64,000 nucleotides of DNA from CAVXYG01 sp963706835 (GCA_963706835.1 CAVPOB010000017.1:186001-250000), one strand, 5' to 3'; numbered from the stretch's first letter, positions 1 through 8,694 are shown. Program-made: numbers and translations. The notes: generated by a model not told the origin, from the sequence alone.

Positions 1-1
1 G

Positions 2-709
2 CTGCCGGTGACCAGTGCGTTCGTCGTCGCGGTGCTGGGGACAGCGGTGAAGGTCGCGGTGCCCGAGGTGAACATCGTGATCCTGACGCTGTCCGCGGTG
101 GCGATCCTGCTCCCCGGCTACGGGATCTCCCTCGGTGTCGGCGAACTGGTCGGCGGCAGGGTGGTCTCCGGCCTGACCAACCTCGCCAACGGTCTGGTGT
201 ACATGGTCAAACAGGTGGCCGGCGGCGCGGCGGGTGTGGCACTCGTCGCCGCTGTGTTCGACGTCACCAACGAACAGCCCGCGACCATGGACCAGTGGTG
301 GCTCGCGGTCTTCGTGCCCCTGCTCACCCTGGGGCTGCTCGTCGCCTTCCAGACGGCGCCGCGAGACATCCCGCCCGCCCTCCTGGCCGTCCTGGTTGCC
401 TTCATGCTGTACCGCGTGGGTTCCGACAACTGGAACGTGCAAGTGGGCGCGTTCTTGGGCGCAGCCGTCACCATGGTGCTCGCCCACCTCTGGGAGGCGC
501 GCACCCGGCGCCCGGCCGCCATCATCAGCCTGCCGGCGATTGTCTTCCTGGTCAGCGGGTCGATCGGTTTCCGGGGCCTTGCCTCCCTGTCCAGCGGTGA
601 TACGGCTCTCGGGAGTGCCCAATTCCTGCAGATGTTCACCGTGGCGGCCGCCATGACCGCGGGAGTCATCATCGCCACGGGGCTGTTCAGCGGGAAGACC
701 GAACTGTGA
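2..709 (+). CDS. threonine/serine exporter-like membrane protein, C-terminal part (cut by window edge)
   Basis: The reading frame is open to the left edge, so this is the C-terminal end of a longer protein. It is almost entirely hydrophobic, with about six membrane segments. The stretch LLPGYGISLGVGELVGGR near the start and SGSIGFRGL near the end match the way ThrE/DUF1212 exporters read around their conserved helices. By family these proteins export threonine or serine across the inner membrane. The usual cytoplasmic N-terminal domain would lie upstream of the window. The assignment rests on these two motifs and on topology; another ThrE-like permease is possible. Confidence 0.7.
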   Translation: MPVTSAFVVAVLGTAVKVAVPEVNIVILTLSAVAILLPGYGISLGVGELVGGRVVSGLTNLANGLVYMVKQVAGGAAGVALVAAVFDVTNEQPATMDQWWLAVFVPLLTLGLLVAFQTAPRDIPPALLAVLVAFMLYRVGSDNWNVQVGAFLGAAVTMVLAHLWEARTRRPAAIISLPAIVFLVSGSIGFRGLASLSSGDTALGSAQFLQMFTVAAAMTAGVIIATGLFSGKTEL

Positions 710-1205
710 TCGCGCTGTGCGTCTCGCGATCGGCAGTGACGCACGCTCGCCCGAGGGGCCGCGTGGTGCACAGTCAGGGCGTCATGACTATCGCCCAGCC
801 GACCAAGGCCGCCCGGGGGCTCCAGTCGCACCCGGAGGGCGACCGCTTCCGGGGGGTCTGGCGCTGACCACCCGGTTGGAAGCCCTTGCCCGTATCGGCA
901 TCCACCAGGGCCACGAGGTTCCCGCCGCGTCTGATGCCTTGAGTTGCCCATGGCGCCGGTGTCCGCGGAGGCGCAACACCGCTCCCCCACCGGGGTCGCA
1001 ACTGTCTGCCCTCGCTCAGCGGCGCCCGCCAGGCGGAGGGTCCACGCCGTCACGGCCAGCTTGGTTGGCTCACCCCTGTAATGTTCGAACGCAACCGCAT
1101 CATCTCCGTCGCATGAGAATCCAGGGAATCGCGACTACGCGGACGCCGGGACACACCAGAGCCTCCGGTCATCCCGGGCGGTTCACACCAAAGGAGAAAC
1201 CGAAC
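710..1205. other. gene-poor interval, no confident gene
   Basis: About 500 bases separate the exporter from the beta-lactamase-like gene. Open frames exist on both strands but none shows a recognisable domain. A short plus-strand stretch near 783-866 reads LQSHPEGDRFRGVWR before a stop, which loosely resembles the start of a DUF985-type cupin. It is too short to call and may be a remnant or chance. Confidence 0.4.
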
Positions 1206-2135
1206 ATGAACACGGAAGCAAAGTCCGTTGGAGCCGCGATCGAGCGGATCGCGTCGGGGCTTGCCGGGCGCATAGGCTTCGCGGCGCAGGAGATCGGCGG
1301 CAACGAAGTCATCGCGTTCAATGGTGATGAGACCTTCGTCATGGCCAGCACCTACAAGGTTGCGATCGCCGCTGCCGTGCTGGATCGCGTGGACAAGGAG
1401 GAGCTCAGTCTCGACCAACTGGTCGACGTCACGCCCGACACGATGGTCGTGGGCGTAACTGCGCTTGCCGAGACTTTCGTGCACGCCGGACTCCGGCTGT
1501 CGATCGCCAACCTGATCGAGGTGATGATCACGGAGAGCGACAACACGGCGACCGACATCTTGATGGGACTGGCAGGCGGTTCCGCGGCAGTGACCGACTA
1601 TCTGCGCAGGCTCGGGATCAGCGATTTCAGGGTCGATCGGCTGACCGGCGAGATCCTCGGAGACTTCTATGGCCTGCCGGGACGGGCCACGCCAACAGTC
1701 GTTGCGGAGGCCTTCAGAACCCGGCCGGAGCTCGTGACGGCCCAGGATGATCGCAATCTGGACTTCGAGGCGGATCCCCGCGACCACGCGACGCCCCTTG
1801 CGATGCTGCAACTCCTGCTTGCCATCGACATCGGCAAGGCAACGAGCGCCAAGAGCCGCGACTTCCTGCTGGGAGTCATGTCGCGCACGCGCACCGGCGC
1901 TGACCGACTCAAGGGGCTGCTGCCGGGGGGAACGCCCGTAGCGAACAAGACCGGAACCATAGGGGGAGTGGCCAATGACGTCGGCTATGTCACGCTCCCC
2001 GACGGGCGTCGGTTTGCCGTCGCCGTGTTCACCAACAGCAGTGCGACGCCTGTGGCGGACAGGGATCGGGCAATTGCCGAGATCGCGCGCTCGCTGTACG
2101 ACTATTTCCTCATTGCGCAGAAGGCGATGCAGTAG
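1206..2135 (+). CDS. class A beta-lactamase-like serine hydrolase, no signal peptide
   Basis: The 309-residue product carries the serine beta-lactamase motif set in order: S48-T-Y-K51 (nucleophile and base), S111-D-N113 and K248-T-G250. Glu149 lies where the deacylating Glu166 is expected, but the following residues are ILGD, so the Asn170 partner is not conserved. The start at 1206 is supported by an AAAGGAG ribosome binding site just upstream. The N-terminus (MNTEAKSVGAAIERI) is polar and lacks a secretion signal or lipobox, which is unusual for an enzyme acting on periplasmic substrates. It may be a cytoplasmic relative or may use an upstream start not visible here. Family membership is clear; activity on beta-lactams is inferred only. 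Confidence 0.85.
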   Translation: MNTEAKSVGAAIERIASGLAGRIGFAAQEIGGNEVIAFNGDETFVMASTYKVAIAAAVLDRVDKEELSLDQLVDVTPDTMVVGVTALAETFVHAGLRLSIANLIEVMITESDNTATDILMGLAGGSAAVTDYLRRLGISDFRVDRLTGEILGDFYGLPGRATPTVVAEAFRTRPELVTAQDDRNLDFEADPRDHATPLAMLQLLLAIDIGKATSAKSRDFLLGVMSRTRTGADRLKGLLPGGTPVANKTGTIGGVANDVGYVTLPDGRRFAVAVFTNSSATPVADRDRAIAEIARSLYDYFLIAQKAMQ

Positions 2136-2340
2136 ACGGGAAACACTGTGCGGAGCGCACGAACCGCCCCGCCTCTAGGCCTCAATCCACCGGGGTGGCG
2201 GGTGACTTGATCGGGTCGTGAAGCGGAAATGCCCTGCTGGTGGGCAGTGGGGATTGCGAAGTCTCCAAACCAGCGACCCAGGAGGGCATCTCCGCGATGC
2301 AACTACGCCATGCGCCGGCCGCGCTGTCTGCGGTGTGGCG

Positions 2341-2704
2341 TTCTTGGCCCGGTTCACCGGCGCGGAGATGGTGTCGGTGGTCGCGCGCACCGACCCGGCG
2401 GCCTGCTGCGGTGCTTCCCACGCCGCTGCAGGCGCGCAAGGACCCGGTGGTCAGCGCGTTCGTGGCCCACTATCCGCAGACGAACTTCGGGGTCGCCTAC
2501 AACGAGGTGGGCTGTTCGCGGGAGCCGGGTACCGCGGCGAGCAGGGGTTGCACCGCCTAGCAATGCCGGTCGACGACGACACGGCGATGATCGCGGGCAG
2601 GCAGGGGGTGGGCTTCCCGACGAAGATGGCCGAGATCAGCCTTGGACCGTGACGGGGAGCGGTTGGTCGGCAGCCCCCGAAACCAGCCAGTTCGCCGGCG
2701 ATGA
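2341..2704 (+). pseudogene. acetoacetate decarboxylase-family remnant
   Basis: Fragments of one protein family appear in alternating frames: LARFTGAEMVSVVARTDPAA (from 2341), then VLPTPLQARKDPVVSAFVAH continuing to NEVG (from about 2411), then RGEQGLHRLAMPVDDDTAMI continuing to KMAEISL (from about 2512), then LDRDGERLVGSPR (from 2642). Together they resemble an acetoacetate decarboxylase-like protein; the segment around PVDDDTAM and GFPTKMAEI is most typical. Frame changes of both signs and loss of the C-terminal third mark it as dead. It abuts an antisense pirin remnant, so this is a small gene graveyard beside the WS/DGAT gene. Confidence 0.65.
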
Positions 2705-2822
2705 TCCGGATCAGGGTGCCTCCGTCGGGCGTGGCGACCAGCGTCAGGTCGCCCGGCTCGATCCCTTGGTACTTCGGCGGGGTCCACTGCATCGCCGACG
2801 GCGCAGGCCACGCCACCGGGTG
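2679..2822 (-). pseudogene. pirin-family remnant (central fragment)
   Basis: On the minus strand about 48 residues read SAMQWTPPKYQGIEPGDLTL followed by VATPDGGTLIRIIAGELAGF. This matches the linker between the two cupin halves of pirin proteins (the MTPPRYQ motif, then RVIAGE). Both ends are missing: no metal-binding histidine motif is seen on one side and no second cupin on the other. The remnant overlaps the end of the decarboxylase remnant and lies 110 bases before the start of the next gene, so it cannot be a functional gene. Confidence 0.6.
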
Positions 2823-2934
2823 TCCTGCGCGGGACAGGTGCGGCAGTCGTGGCAGCAATGCAGCCCAGATGGCGCTTGAGCGCACGTCGAGCGGCGGCAA
2901 GACTGTGAGCGAGGTTCAAGAGTCGGAGGTTGCC

Positions 2935-4461
2935 ATGGCGGCAGTGCCCATGTCGGTGCAGGACGAGCTCTGGCTCACCATGGACCGGCCGAACAACCTC
3001 ATGGTGGTGGATGGCGTGATGCTGCTGCGCGGAGCACCCGCCCTCGCCGACGTGCTGGAGGTCTACCGCACGATGGTCGAGCAGTTCCCCGTCTTCGCGC
3101 GCCGGGCGGTGCGGCGCGGACGCAACTGGCGGTGGGAGGACGACCCGGCCTTCACGCTGGAGCGCCACGTCGAGGTCGTGCAGTTGCCGGCCCCCGTCTC
3201 CGTGGCGGCCGTGCAATCGTTCATGTCGGAGCAGCGCTCGGTGCCCCTGCCGCAGGACCGTGCGCGATGGGTGGCCTACCTCATCAACGACGTGGTGCTG
3301 CCCGACGGCTGTGCTGGCACGGCGGTGGTGATGCGGTTCCACCACGCGATCGCCGACGGGGTCCGCCTCACGCAGGTGATGCTCGGGCTGTGCGACAGCG
3401 CCGGTGGCGGGCTGGAGGCCGTGGTGTCGCGGTCCGGGCCGGCGAGCGCGGTGCCCGATCCGATCGCCACCGCGCGCCACGCCGCCAGCGGGGCCGGCCA
3501 CGGCGCCGCCGAGGCCGCTACCGCTGCACTGCGGGCCCTGCGCCACCCGGTGGAGGCGGTCGGGCGCGGACCATCGGCGCTGCAGCGGTCGGTCGCTGCG
3601 GCCGAGGGCCTGGCCGGACGCGTCTTCAGCGCCACCCGGTTGGGTCGGCACGGCATGGCCGACGGTATCGAGTTGATGCGTCACCCCGACCGGCTGCTCG
3701 ATGCGCTGGAAGTGCTCGGAGTCGCCGACCACCGCACGCTGAACGACATGTCGTCGGTCACCAAACTCACCTTCGCCGGCTCGCCGCGCACGGTGTGGAG
3801 CGGCAGCCCCGGCACGGACAAGGCGATCATGTGGACCGACCCGATCCCGCTAGCCCGGGTCAAGCGGATCGGCAAGGAACGGGGGGCGACGGTCAACGAC
3901 GTCCTCCTGACCGCCATCGCCGGCTCCCTGCGCCGATACCTGCTGGAGCACGGCGGGATGGTGGAGGAGGTCTACTGGATGGTTCCGGTGAACCTGAAGC
4001 CCTTCGCCGACAACCTGCCCGAGGAGCTCGGCAACTACTTCGCGCTCGTGGTGGTCCCCATGCCGCTGCACCACGAATCGGTGGCCGACCGCCTGGCGCA
4101 CATGCACGCGATCATGCAGCGCATCAAGCACTCCGACGAGGCTGTGATCACCTTCGGCCTGCAGCGCGCGATCTCGGTGTCGCCGAGCGCGCTGGCGTTC
4201 TTCCTCACGAACTTCTTCGCGAACAAGGCCGTCGGCGTGCTCACGAACGTCCCGGGACCCTCCGGCGAACTCACCTTCGGCGGTGTCCCGGTCACTCAGA
4301 TCATCGGGTTCGCGCCATGTTCGGGGAACCAACCGATGACGACCACCATCTTCAGCTACCACGGCGAGGTCACCGTGGGGTTCGCCGCCGACGCCGGGCT
4401 CATCCCCGATCCGCAGGCGCTCGCCGATGGTGTTGTGGCGGAGTTGGCGGCGATGGGTTGA
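2935..4461 (+). CDS. wax ester synthase/diacylglycerol acyltransferase (WS/DGAT)
   Basis: The 508-residue product has the bifunctional WS/DGAT acyltransferase layout. The N-terminal half contains the catalytic HHAIADG motif at residues 136-142 and begins with the family-typical SVQDELWLTMD. The C-terminal half is the DUF1298-type domain, with NVPGPSGELTFGG near residue 440 and a conserved end. These membrane-associated enzymes esterify fatty acyl-CoA to diacylglycerol or fatty alcohol, making storage triacylglycerol or wax esters. The ATG at 2935 follows a GGAGG at correct spacing; a GTG at 2905 is a weaker alternative. It converges on the SDR gene, which could act in the same acyl-CoA metabolism. 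Confidence 0.92.
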   Translation: MAAVPMSVQDELWLTMDRPNNLMVVDGVMLLRGAPALADVLEVYRTMVEQFPVFARRAVRRGRNWRWEDDPAFTLERHVEVVQLPAPVSVAAVQSFMSEQRSVPLPQDRARWVAYLINDVVLPDGCAGTAVVMRFHHAIADGVRLTQVMLGLCDSAGGGLEAVVSRSGPASAVPDPIATARHAASGAGHGAAEAATAALRALRHPVEAVGRGPSALQRSVAAAEGLAGRVFSATRLGRHGMADGIELMRHPDRLLDALEVLGVADHRTLNDMSSVTKLTFAGSPRTVWSGSPGTDKAIMWTDPIPLARVKRIGKERGATVNDVLLTAIAGSLRRYLLEHGGMVEEVYWMVPVNLKPFADNLPEELGNYFALVVVPMPLHHESVADRLAHMHAIMQRIKHSDEAVITFGLQRAISVSPSALAFFLTNFFANKAVGVLTNVPGPSGELTFGGVPVTQIIGFAPCSGNQPMTTTIFSYHGEVTVGFAADAGLIPDPQALADGVVAELAAMG

Positions 4462-4468
4462 GCGCGGT

Positions 4469-5308
4469 TCAGTCGGCAGCGCCGGCCGCTAGGGCGGCCT
4501 GCAAGGCGTTGGCTGGGCCGAGCAGTTCATACCCGCCGTCGGCCACGAAGGTCTGACCCGTGATGTACGCGCCCAGCGGCGACAGCAGGAAGCCGACCAG
4601 CGCCGCGACCTCTTCGGGGTGCTGCAGCCTCCCGGCGGGGATCACCGATCCCACAACGGCAGGGTCGAGTCCGTAGTTCGCCTTCCACCCGGGGGTATGC
4701 ACGATGCCGGGCGCGACCGCGGCCAGTCGGATGCCATGGCCGGCCCACTCCTGCGCCAGCGTCGATGTCAGCGACTCCACTGCGGCGCGGGCGGCGCTGG
4801 AATGTGCCATGCCGGGCATGCCGCGGCGCGGCGTCATGGTGATCGAGACGATGGCACCGCGACCGGCCGGGATCATGGCACGCGCAGCCACCCGCGTGGT
4901 CAGGTACCAGACAGCGTCGAAGTTGAGCCTCGTGACGGCACGGAAGCCCTTCATGCTGACCGTCTCCGCCGGGGCGATGAACTGGCCCCCCGCATTGTTC
5001 ACCAGGGCGTCGATGCGCCCGAATTGCGCCAGCACCTCATCGATCAGGCCATCCACCTGCGCGGGCTCGCGGACATCGCACGGCAGGCAGACCACCTCCG
5101 GTCCGCCGTCCTCGGCGATCCCGGCGGCGGTGCCGTCCAAGTGTTCCGCAGTCCGTCCGACGACCGCGACCCGGCAGCCGAGCCAGGCCAGCAGGCGTGC
5201 GGTGGAGCGGCCGATACCGGACCCCCCACCGGTCACCAGCGCCGTTGAGCCGCTGAGGCTGTCCGCGGCGTAGGTACGCCAGATCGCTTCGGACTCCTGC
5301 AGTTGCAT
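4469..5308 (-). CDS. SDR-family oxidoreductase, trans-2-enoyl-CoA reductase-like
   Basis: The 279-residue protein is a Rossmann-fold short-chain dehydrogenase. TGGGSGIG near residue 27 is the cofactor loop and NNAGG is the structural NNAG motif. The usual catalytic YxxxK is replaced by HSSAARAAVES, as in peroxisomal trans-2-enoyl-CoA and 2,4-dienoyl-CoA reductases, which lack the tyrosine. The closing ITGQTFVADGGYELL is family-typical. The likely role is NADPH-dependent reduction of an unsaturated acyl-CoA. It converges on the WS/DGAT gene with only 7 bases between. The chosen start gives the family's usual N-terminus; an upstream ATG at 5371 would add 21 unlikely residues. Confidence 0.85.
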   Translation of the reverse strand: MQLQESEAIWRTYAADSLSGSTALVTGGGSGIGRSTARLLAWLGCRVAVVGRTAEHLDGTAAGIAEDGGPEVVCLPCDVREPAQVDGLIDEVLAQFGRIDALVNNAGGQFIAPAETVSMKGFRAVTRLNFDAVWYLTTRVAARAMIPAGRGAIVSITMTPRRGMPGMAHSSAARAAVESLTSTLAQEWAGHGIRLAAVAPGIVHTPGWKANYGLDPAVVGSVIPAGRLQHPEEVAALVGFLLSPLGAYITGQTFVADGGYELLGPANALQAALAAGAAD

Positions 5309-5374
5309 GCCCTCACGGTAGCCGCGGGCGGGGAACCCGTGCGCCGCACCCGGCAGGGGCGGACCACCCAACCG

Positions 5375-5644
5375 TCACGACAGCGACAGGAACATCCGCT
5401 CCAGCTTGGTCACCTCGATGGGCGGCTGCTCGCCACGCTCCGACGCCGCGGCGCACTGCTGCATCCCGTCGACCACGATCCGCAGCCCGGCCCGGTCGAG
5501 CGCCTTGGAGGCAGCAGCGACCTGCGTCACGATGTCCGCGCAGTCGCGACCCTCCTCGACCATGGCGAGAATCCCCGCGATCTGGCCCTGGACCCGGCGC
5601 AACCGGTTCGTCACGTCGTGGCGGCACCCGTCATCGATCTGCAT
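5375..5644 (-). CDS. csoR: CsoR/DUF156-family metal- or sulfur-responsive repressor
   Basis: The 89-residue all-helical protein matches the CsoR/RcnR/FrmR family, with NRLRRVQGQIAGILAMVEEG as the conserved DNA-contacting helix. Cys35 and Cys64 correspond to the two thiol positions of CsoR, but the expected His ligand between them is absent: Gly60 or nearby residues occupy that site. This pattern is closer to persulfide-sensing CstR or to non-copper members than to classical Cu(I) CsoR. The start is backed by an AGAGG site. It is divergent from ideR, and a CsoR-type operator lies just upstream, which suggests autoregulation. Copper versus sulfur sensing is unresolved. Confidence 0.85.
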   Translation of the reverse strand: MQIDDGCRHDVTNRLRRVQGQIAGILAMVEEGRDCADIVTQVAAASKALDRAGLRIVVDGMQQCAAASERGEQPPIEVTKLERMFLSLS

Positions 5645-5667
5645 CGCGCACCTCTTCTCTCGCGCGG

Positions 5668-5682
5668 ATACCCCCCAGGGTA
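5668..5682. promoter_or_regulatory. CsoR-type operator, ATACCCCCCAGGGTA
   Basis: A pseudo-inverted repeat with TACCC and GGGTA arms sits 24 bases upstream of the csoR start. CsoR-family operators are typically G/C tracts flanked by AT-containing arms of this kind. Position and sequence fit autorepression of the adjacent gene. Confidence 0.55.
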
Positions 5683-5750
5683 CCCGAAACCCACGGCGTT
5701 GCGATGCACAGCGGCACTGGGTTGCGCCCGCGCGGCTGCGACCGGCAACA

Positions 5751-5764
5751 ATGGTGCGCACCAT
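5751..5764. promoter_or_regulatory. perfect 14-bp palindrome before ideR, ATGGTGCGCACCAT
   Basis: The 14-base perfect dyad lies 12 bases before the ideR start codon and just before its GGGAGG ribosome binding site, in the divergent interval with csoR. It is a candidate operator, but it does not resemble the published IdeR iron box, so the binding protein is unknown. Confidence 0.4.
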
Positions 5765-5776
5765 CGGGAGGTCCGT

Positions 5777-6458
5777 GTGAGCGATCTGATCGACACCACC
5801 GAGATGTATCTGCGCACGGTGTACGAGCTGCAGGAAGAGGGGATCGTGCCGTTGCGCGCCCGGATCGCCGAGCGGCTGCAGCAGAGCGGGCCGACGGTGT
5901 CCCAGACCGTGGCTCGGATGGAGCGCGACGGACTGCTGGTGATCGAGCAGGACCGCCATATCGAACTCACGCAGCAGGGCGAGGCGCAGGCGATCCGGGT
6001 GATGCGCAAGCACCGGCTCGCAGAGCGCCTGCTCGTCGACGTCATCGGCCTGGACTGGGAGACCGTCCACGATGAGGCGTGCCGGTGGGAGCACGTGATG
6101 AGCGACGAGGTGGAGCGGCGACTGGTGACCCTGCTCGGCAATCCGACCGAATCACCGTTCGGCAACCCGATCCCGGGCCTGGCCGACCTCGACCCTGGGC
6201 TGGCGCCGGGCCAACCTGAGCCCGGGACGCCGCTGAGCGCGCGGTTGGCAGCGAGCCGAGCCGCTGCGGGTGCTCCGCATCGCCGAATGGCTGCAGGAGC
6301 AACCCTCCCTGATGGGGGATCTCGCTGCTGCCGGGATCATCCCGGGCGCCGCGATCACGGCTCGCCGGGAGGGCGACGGCACGGTCGCGGTCACCGCTGG
6401 CGGCGCGACCGTCGTGCTGACCGAGGAGCAGGCCGAGCGGATCCTGGTCGCGGCCTGA
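5777..6458 (+). CDS. ideR: IdeR/DtxR-family iron-dependent repressor, frameshifted before its SH3-like domain
   Basis: Starting at GTG 5777 after GGGAGG, the protein reads as IdeR: LIDTTEMYLRTVYELQEEG, then the helix-turn-helix RIAERLQQSGPTVSQTV. The metal ligands are in their standard places: Met10, and Cys102, Glu105 and His106 in EACRWEHVM. Around 6250 the frame changes by one extra base. The C-terminal FeoA/SH3-like domain continues as EPLRVLRIAEWLQEQ and ends RILVAA at 6458. In the original frame the N-terminal part runs on into nonsense to 6499. The gene is either recently broken or carries a sequence error. By family it represses iron-uptake genes when iron is replete. Confidence 0.8.
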
Positions 6459-6488
6459 CCCGGCCGTGCACGGTGCCTCGGCGGCGAT

Positions 6489-6494
6489 TAGCGT
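6489..6494 (+). promoter_or_regulatory. -10 box TAGCGT of the photolyase gene
   Basis: The hexamer ends 6 bases before the GTG start at 6501, so transcription would begin at or next to the start codon. No ribosome binding site is present, which fits a leaderless transcript. Confidence 0.45.
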
Positions 6495-6500
6495 GCTGAC

Positions 6501-7856
6501 GTGGCCAGCATCCTGTGGTTCCGGCGCGACCTGCGCCTGACCGACCACCCGGCGCTCACCCTGGCACTGCGGGACGGTGAGACGCTGCCGGTGTTCGTCA
6601 TCGACCCGGTGCTGTGGCAGCGGTCCGGGCAGCGGCGCCGCGGGTACCTCGCCGCCAGCCTGCGCCGACTGCACGCCGAGATCGTCGACCTCGGCGGGCC
6701 CGGCCTGACCGTCATGGCGGGCGACCCGGCCACGATCGTGCCGGACGCGGCGCAGCGCGCCTCCGCGCGGGTCCTGGCGACAGCCGACGGCGGACCCTAC
6801 GCGGCGCGGCGCGACGCGGCGGTGGCGCGGCGCTGCGAGGTTCGCTACGTGTCCAGCCCCTTCCTGCACGACCCCGGGGACGTGACCAAGCCCGACGGCT
6901 CCCAGTACCGGGTCTTCACCCCCTTCTTCACGGCATGGCGGGCGCTGCCGGTCCGGCCGCCATTGCAGCGGCCCCGGGCCTGGCCGGACGCCGCGCGCGC
7001 AACTGACCCGGGCGACGGCTGGGCTCTCCTCGACGACACCACCGAGCCGCCCTTCCCGGTGGGCGAGCAGGCCGCCTGGCGGCGATGGGAGGCCTTCGCC
7101 GACGATCGCATCGGCGACTACGGCGATGCCCGCGACTTCCCCGCCCGATGCGGCACCAGTGGACTGTCGGCCGCGCTGAAGTTCGGCGAGATCCATCCGC
7201 GCACCCTGGTGGCGGCGGCCAGGGGCCTTCCGGGCGGACCGGGCTTCATCCGGCAGCTGTGCTGGCGCGACTTCTACGGTCATCTGCTGGCGGCGCACCC
7301 GCAGACCGCCCGGCAGAACGTGCAGCCGGCCTTCGACGCATTCGCCTGGGAGCACGGTCCGGCCGCTGACGCCGCATTCGCCGCCTGGTGCGAGGGCCGG
7401 ACCGGGTACCCGTTCGTCGATGCGGGCATGCGGGAACTCCGCCAGGCCGGGACGATGCCGAACCGGCTTCGGATGGTCGTCGCCTCGTTCCTGGTCAAGG
7501 ACCTGCACCAGGACTGGCGGCGCGGGGCCCGGCTGTTCATGCAGCAGCTCTACGACGGCGACCTCGCGAACAACCAGCACGGCTGGCAGTGGACGGCGGG
7601 GACCGGGACCGACGCAGCGCCCTACTTCCGCATCTTCAATCCGGTGACCCAGGGGCTGCGGTTCGACCCGGCTGGCGACTATGTGCGCCGGTGGGTGCCC
7701 GAACTGCGCGGCTTGGGGGGGAAGGCGGCACACGAACCGTGGCGGCATCCGCGCGCCGAATGGCCCGAGTACCCCGAACGCATCGTCGACCATGCCGAGG
7801 AGCGCGAAGAGGCCATGCGGCGCTATCAGGCGGCGCGCGGCGACGCCAAGGGGTAA
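6501..7856 (+). CDS. phr: deoxyribodipyrimidine photolyase
   Basis: The 451-residue product is a class I CPD photolyase. It opens with ILWFRRDLRLTDHPAL, the antenna-chromophore-binding Rossmann domain. The FAD-binding C-terminal domain contains RTGYPFVDAGMREL, GTMPNRLRMVVASFLVK and NNQHGWQWTAGTGTDAAPY, which line the flavin and the lesion pocket. It repairs UV-induced cyclobutane dimers using light. Length and motif order are normal. The GTG start gives the usual very short N-terminus and lies behind a leaderless-type promoter. A ParA gene follows 45 bases downstream on the same strand. Confidence 0.95.
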   Translation: MASILWFRRDLRLTDHPALTLALRDGETLPVFVIDPVLWQRSGQRRRGYLAASLRRLHAEIVDLGGPGLTVMAGDPATIVPDAAQRASARVLATADGGPYAARRDAAVARRCEVRYVSSPFLHDPGDVTKPDGSQYRVFTPFFTAWRALPVRPPLQRPRAWPDAARATDPGDGWALLDDTTEPPFPVGEQAAWRRWEAFADDRIGDYGDARDFPARCGTSGLSAALKFGEIHPRTLVAAARGLPGGPGFIRQLCWRDFYGHLLAAHPQTARQNVQPAFDAFAWEHGPAADAAFAAWCEGRTGYPFVDAGMRELRQAGTMPNRLRMVVASFLVKDLHQDWRRGARLFMQQLYDGDLANNQHGWQWTAGTGTDAAPYFRIFNPVTQGLRFDPAGDYVRRWVPELRGLGGKAAHEPWRHPRAEWPEYPERIVDHAEEREEAMRRYQAARGDAKG

Positions 7857-7901
7857 GTCGGGCGGCCGCCATGTTGCGCCTCATGTGGGAGACTTCCCGC
7901 C

Positions 7902-8684
7902 ATGCCCGTCGTCGCAGTGCTGTCGCAGAAGGGCGGTGTCGGGAAAACCACCGTCTGCCTCGGCCTGGCCGAGGCTGCGCGGCGCCGCGGCTGGCGCTCG
8001 CTCGTCATCGATCTCGACCCGCAGGCCAACGCTACCGAGTCCCTCCTGGCCAAGTCCCCAGAGTTGACGGTCAACGATGTGCTCGCCGACGGGCGGCCCG
8101 GCATCGCCGCGCAGGCCATCGTTGCCAGCGATTGGGGTGAGGGCCTCGATGTCCTCGCCAGCGAGCAGAGCCTCGAGCATCGCAATCGCGAGGGATCGGC
8201 GACGTCCTCGGCACGCCTGCGCACTGCCCTGGGATCCCTGCGCACCGACTACGACGTCGTCCTCATCGATTGCCCGCCGTCCATCGGGGAACTCACCGTG
8301 AACGCCCTATCGGCCTCGGATCGAGCGGTGATCGTGACGGAACCGGGCTTCTTCGCCCTGCGCGGCGCTGAGCAGGCCCTGCAGGCGATCACGGTGGTGC
8401 GGGACTCGGCCAACCTGAACCTGCGATCCGCAGGGATCATCGTCAATCGCTTCCGGCGCAACGTCCGCGAGCAGCATCGACGCGTCGAGGAGTTGCGGCA
8501 GGCCTACCCCACACTCGTCCTGCGACCCGTCCTGCCGGAGCGCTCCGTAGTGGCGGTGGCCCATGGCGCCGGTGTCCCCATCCAGCAGTTGAAGGACCGG
8601 CAGGCCCGAGACATGAGCGCGGCCTTCGACGAGCTCATCCGAGCAGTCGCAGGGCTGCACGGGCAGCCGAACCCCAGCAGTTGA
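7902..8684 (+). CDS. ParA-family (Soj-like) ATPase
   Basis: The 260-residue protein is a ParA-type deviant Walker ATPase. KGGVGKTT at residues 10-17 is the P-loop, VIDLDPQANAT is the Walker A' region and VVLIDCPPSIGELTVNA is Walker B with the following helix. The family uses ATP-driven DNA binding to segregate or position cargo. No parB gene, parS site or replication gene lies nearby, so this is an orphan ParA, not a plasmid partition locus. A small basic protein gene follows after 10 bases and is the likely partner. Confidence 0.9.
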   Translation: MPVVAVLSQKGGVGKTTVCLGLAEAARRRGWRSLVIDLDPQANATESLLAKSPELTVNDVLADGRPGIAAQAIVASDWGEGLDVLASEQSLEHRNREGSATSSARLRTALGSLRTDYDVVLIDCPPSIGELTVNALSASDRAVIVTEPGFFALRGAEQALQAITVVRDSANLNLRSAGIIVNRFRRNVREQHRRVEELRQAYPTLVLRPVLPERSVVAVAHGAGVPIQQLKDRQARDMSAAFDELIRAVAGLHGQPNPSS

Positions 8685-8694
8685 GAGGTGTGCC

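Noticed and set aside
118..1053. 311-codon minus-strand frame opposite the exporter
   Set aside because: Arg/Pro-rich low-complexity translation, and the opposing frame is a clear membrane protein.
2297..2340. Start of an IS1380-type transposase (MQLRHAPAALSAV)
   Set aside because: The resemblance covers only about 13 residues and downstream sequence belongs to a decarboxylase-like remnant.
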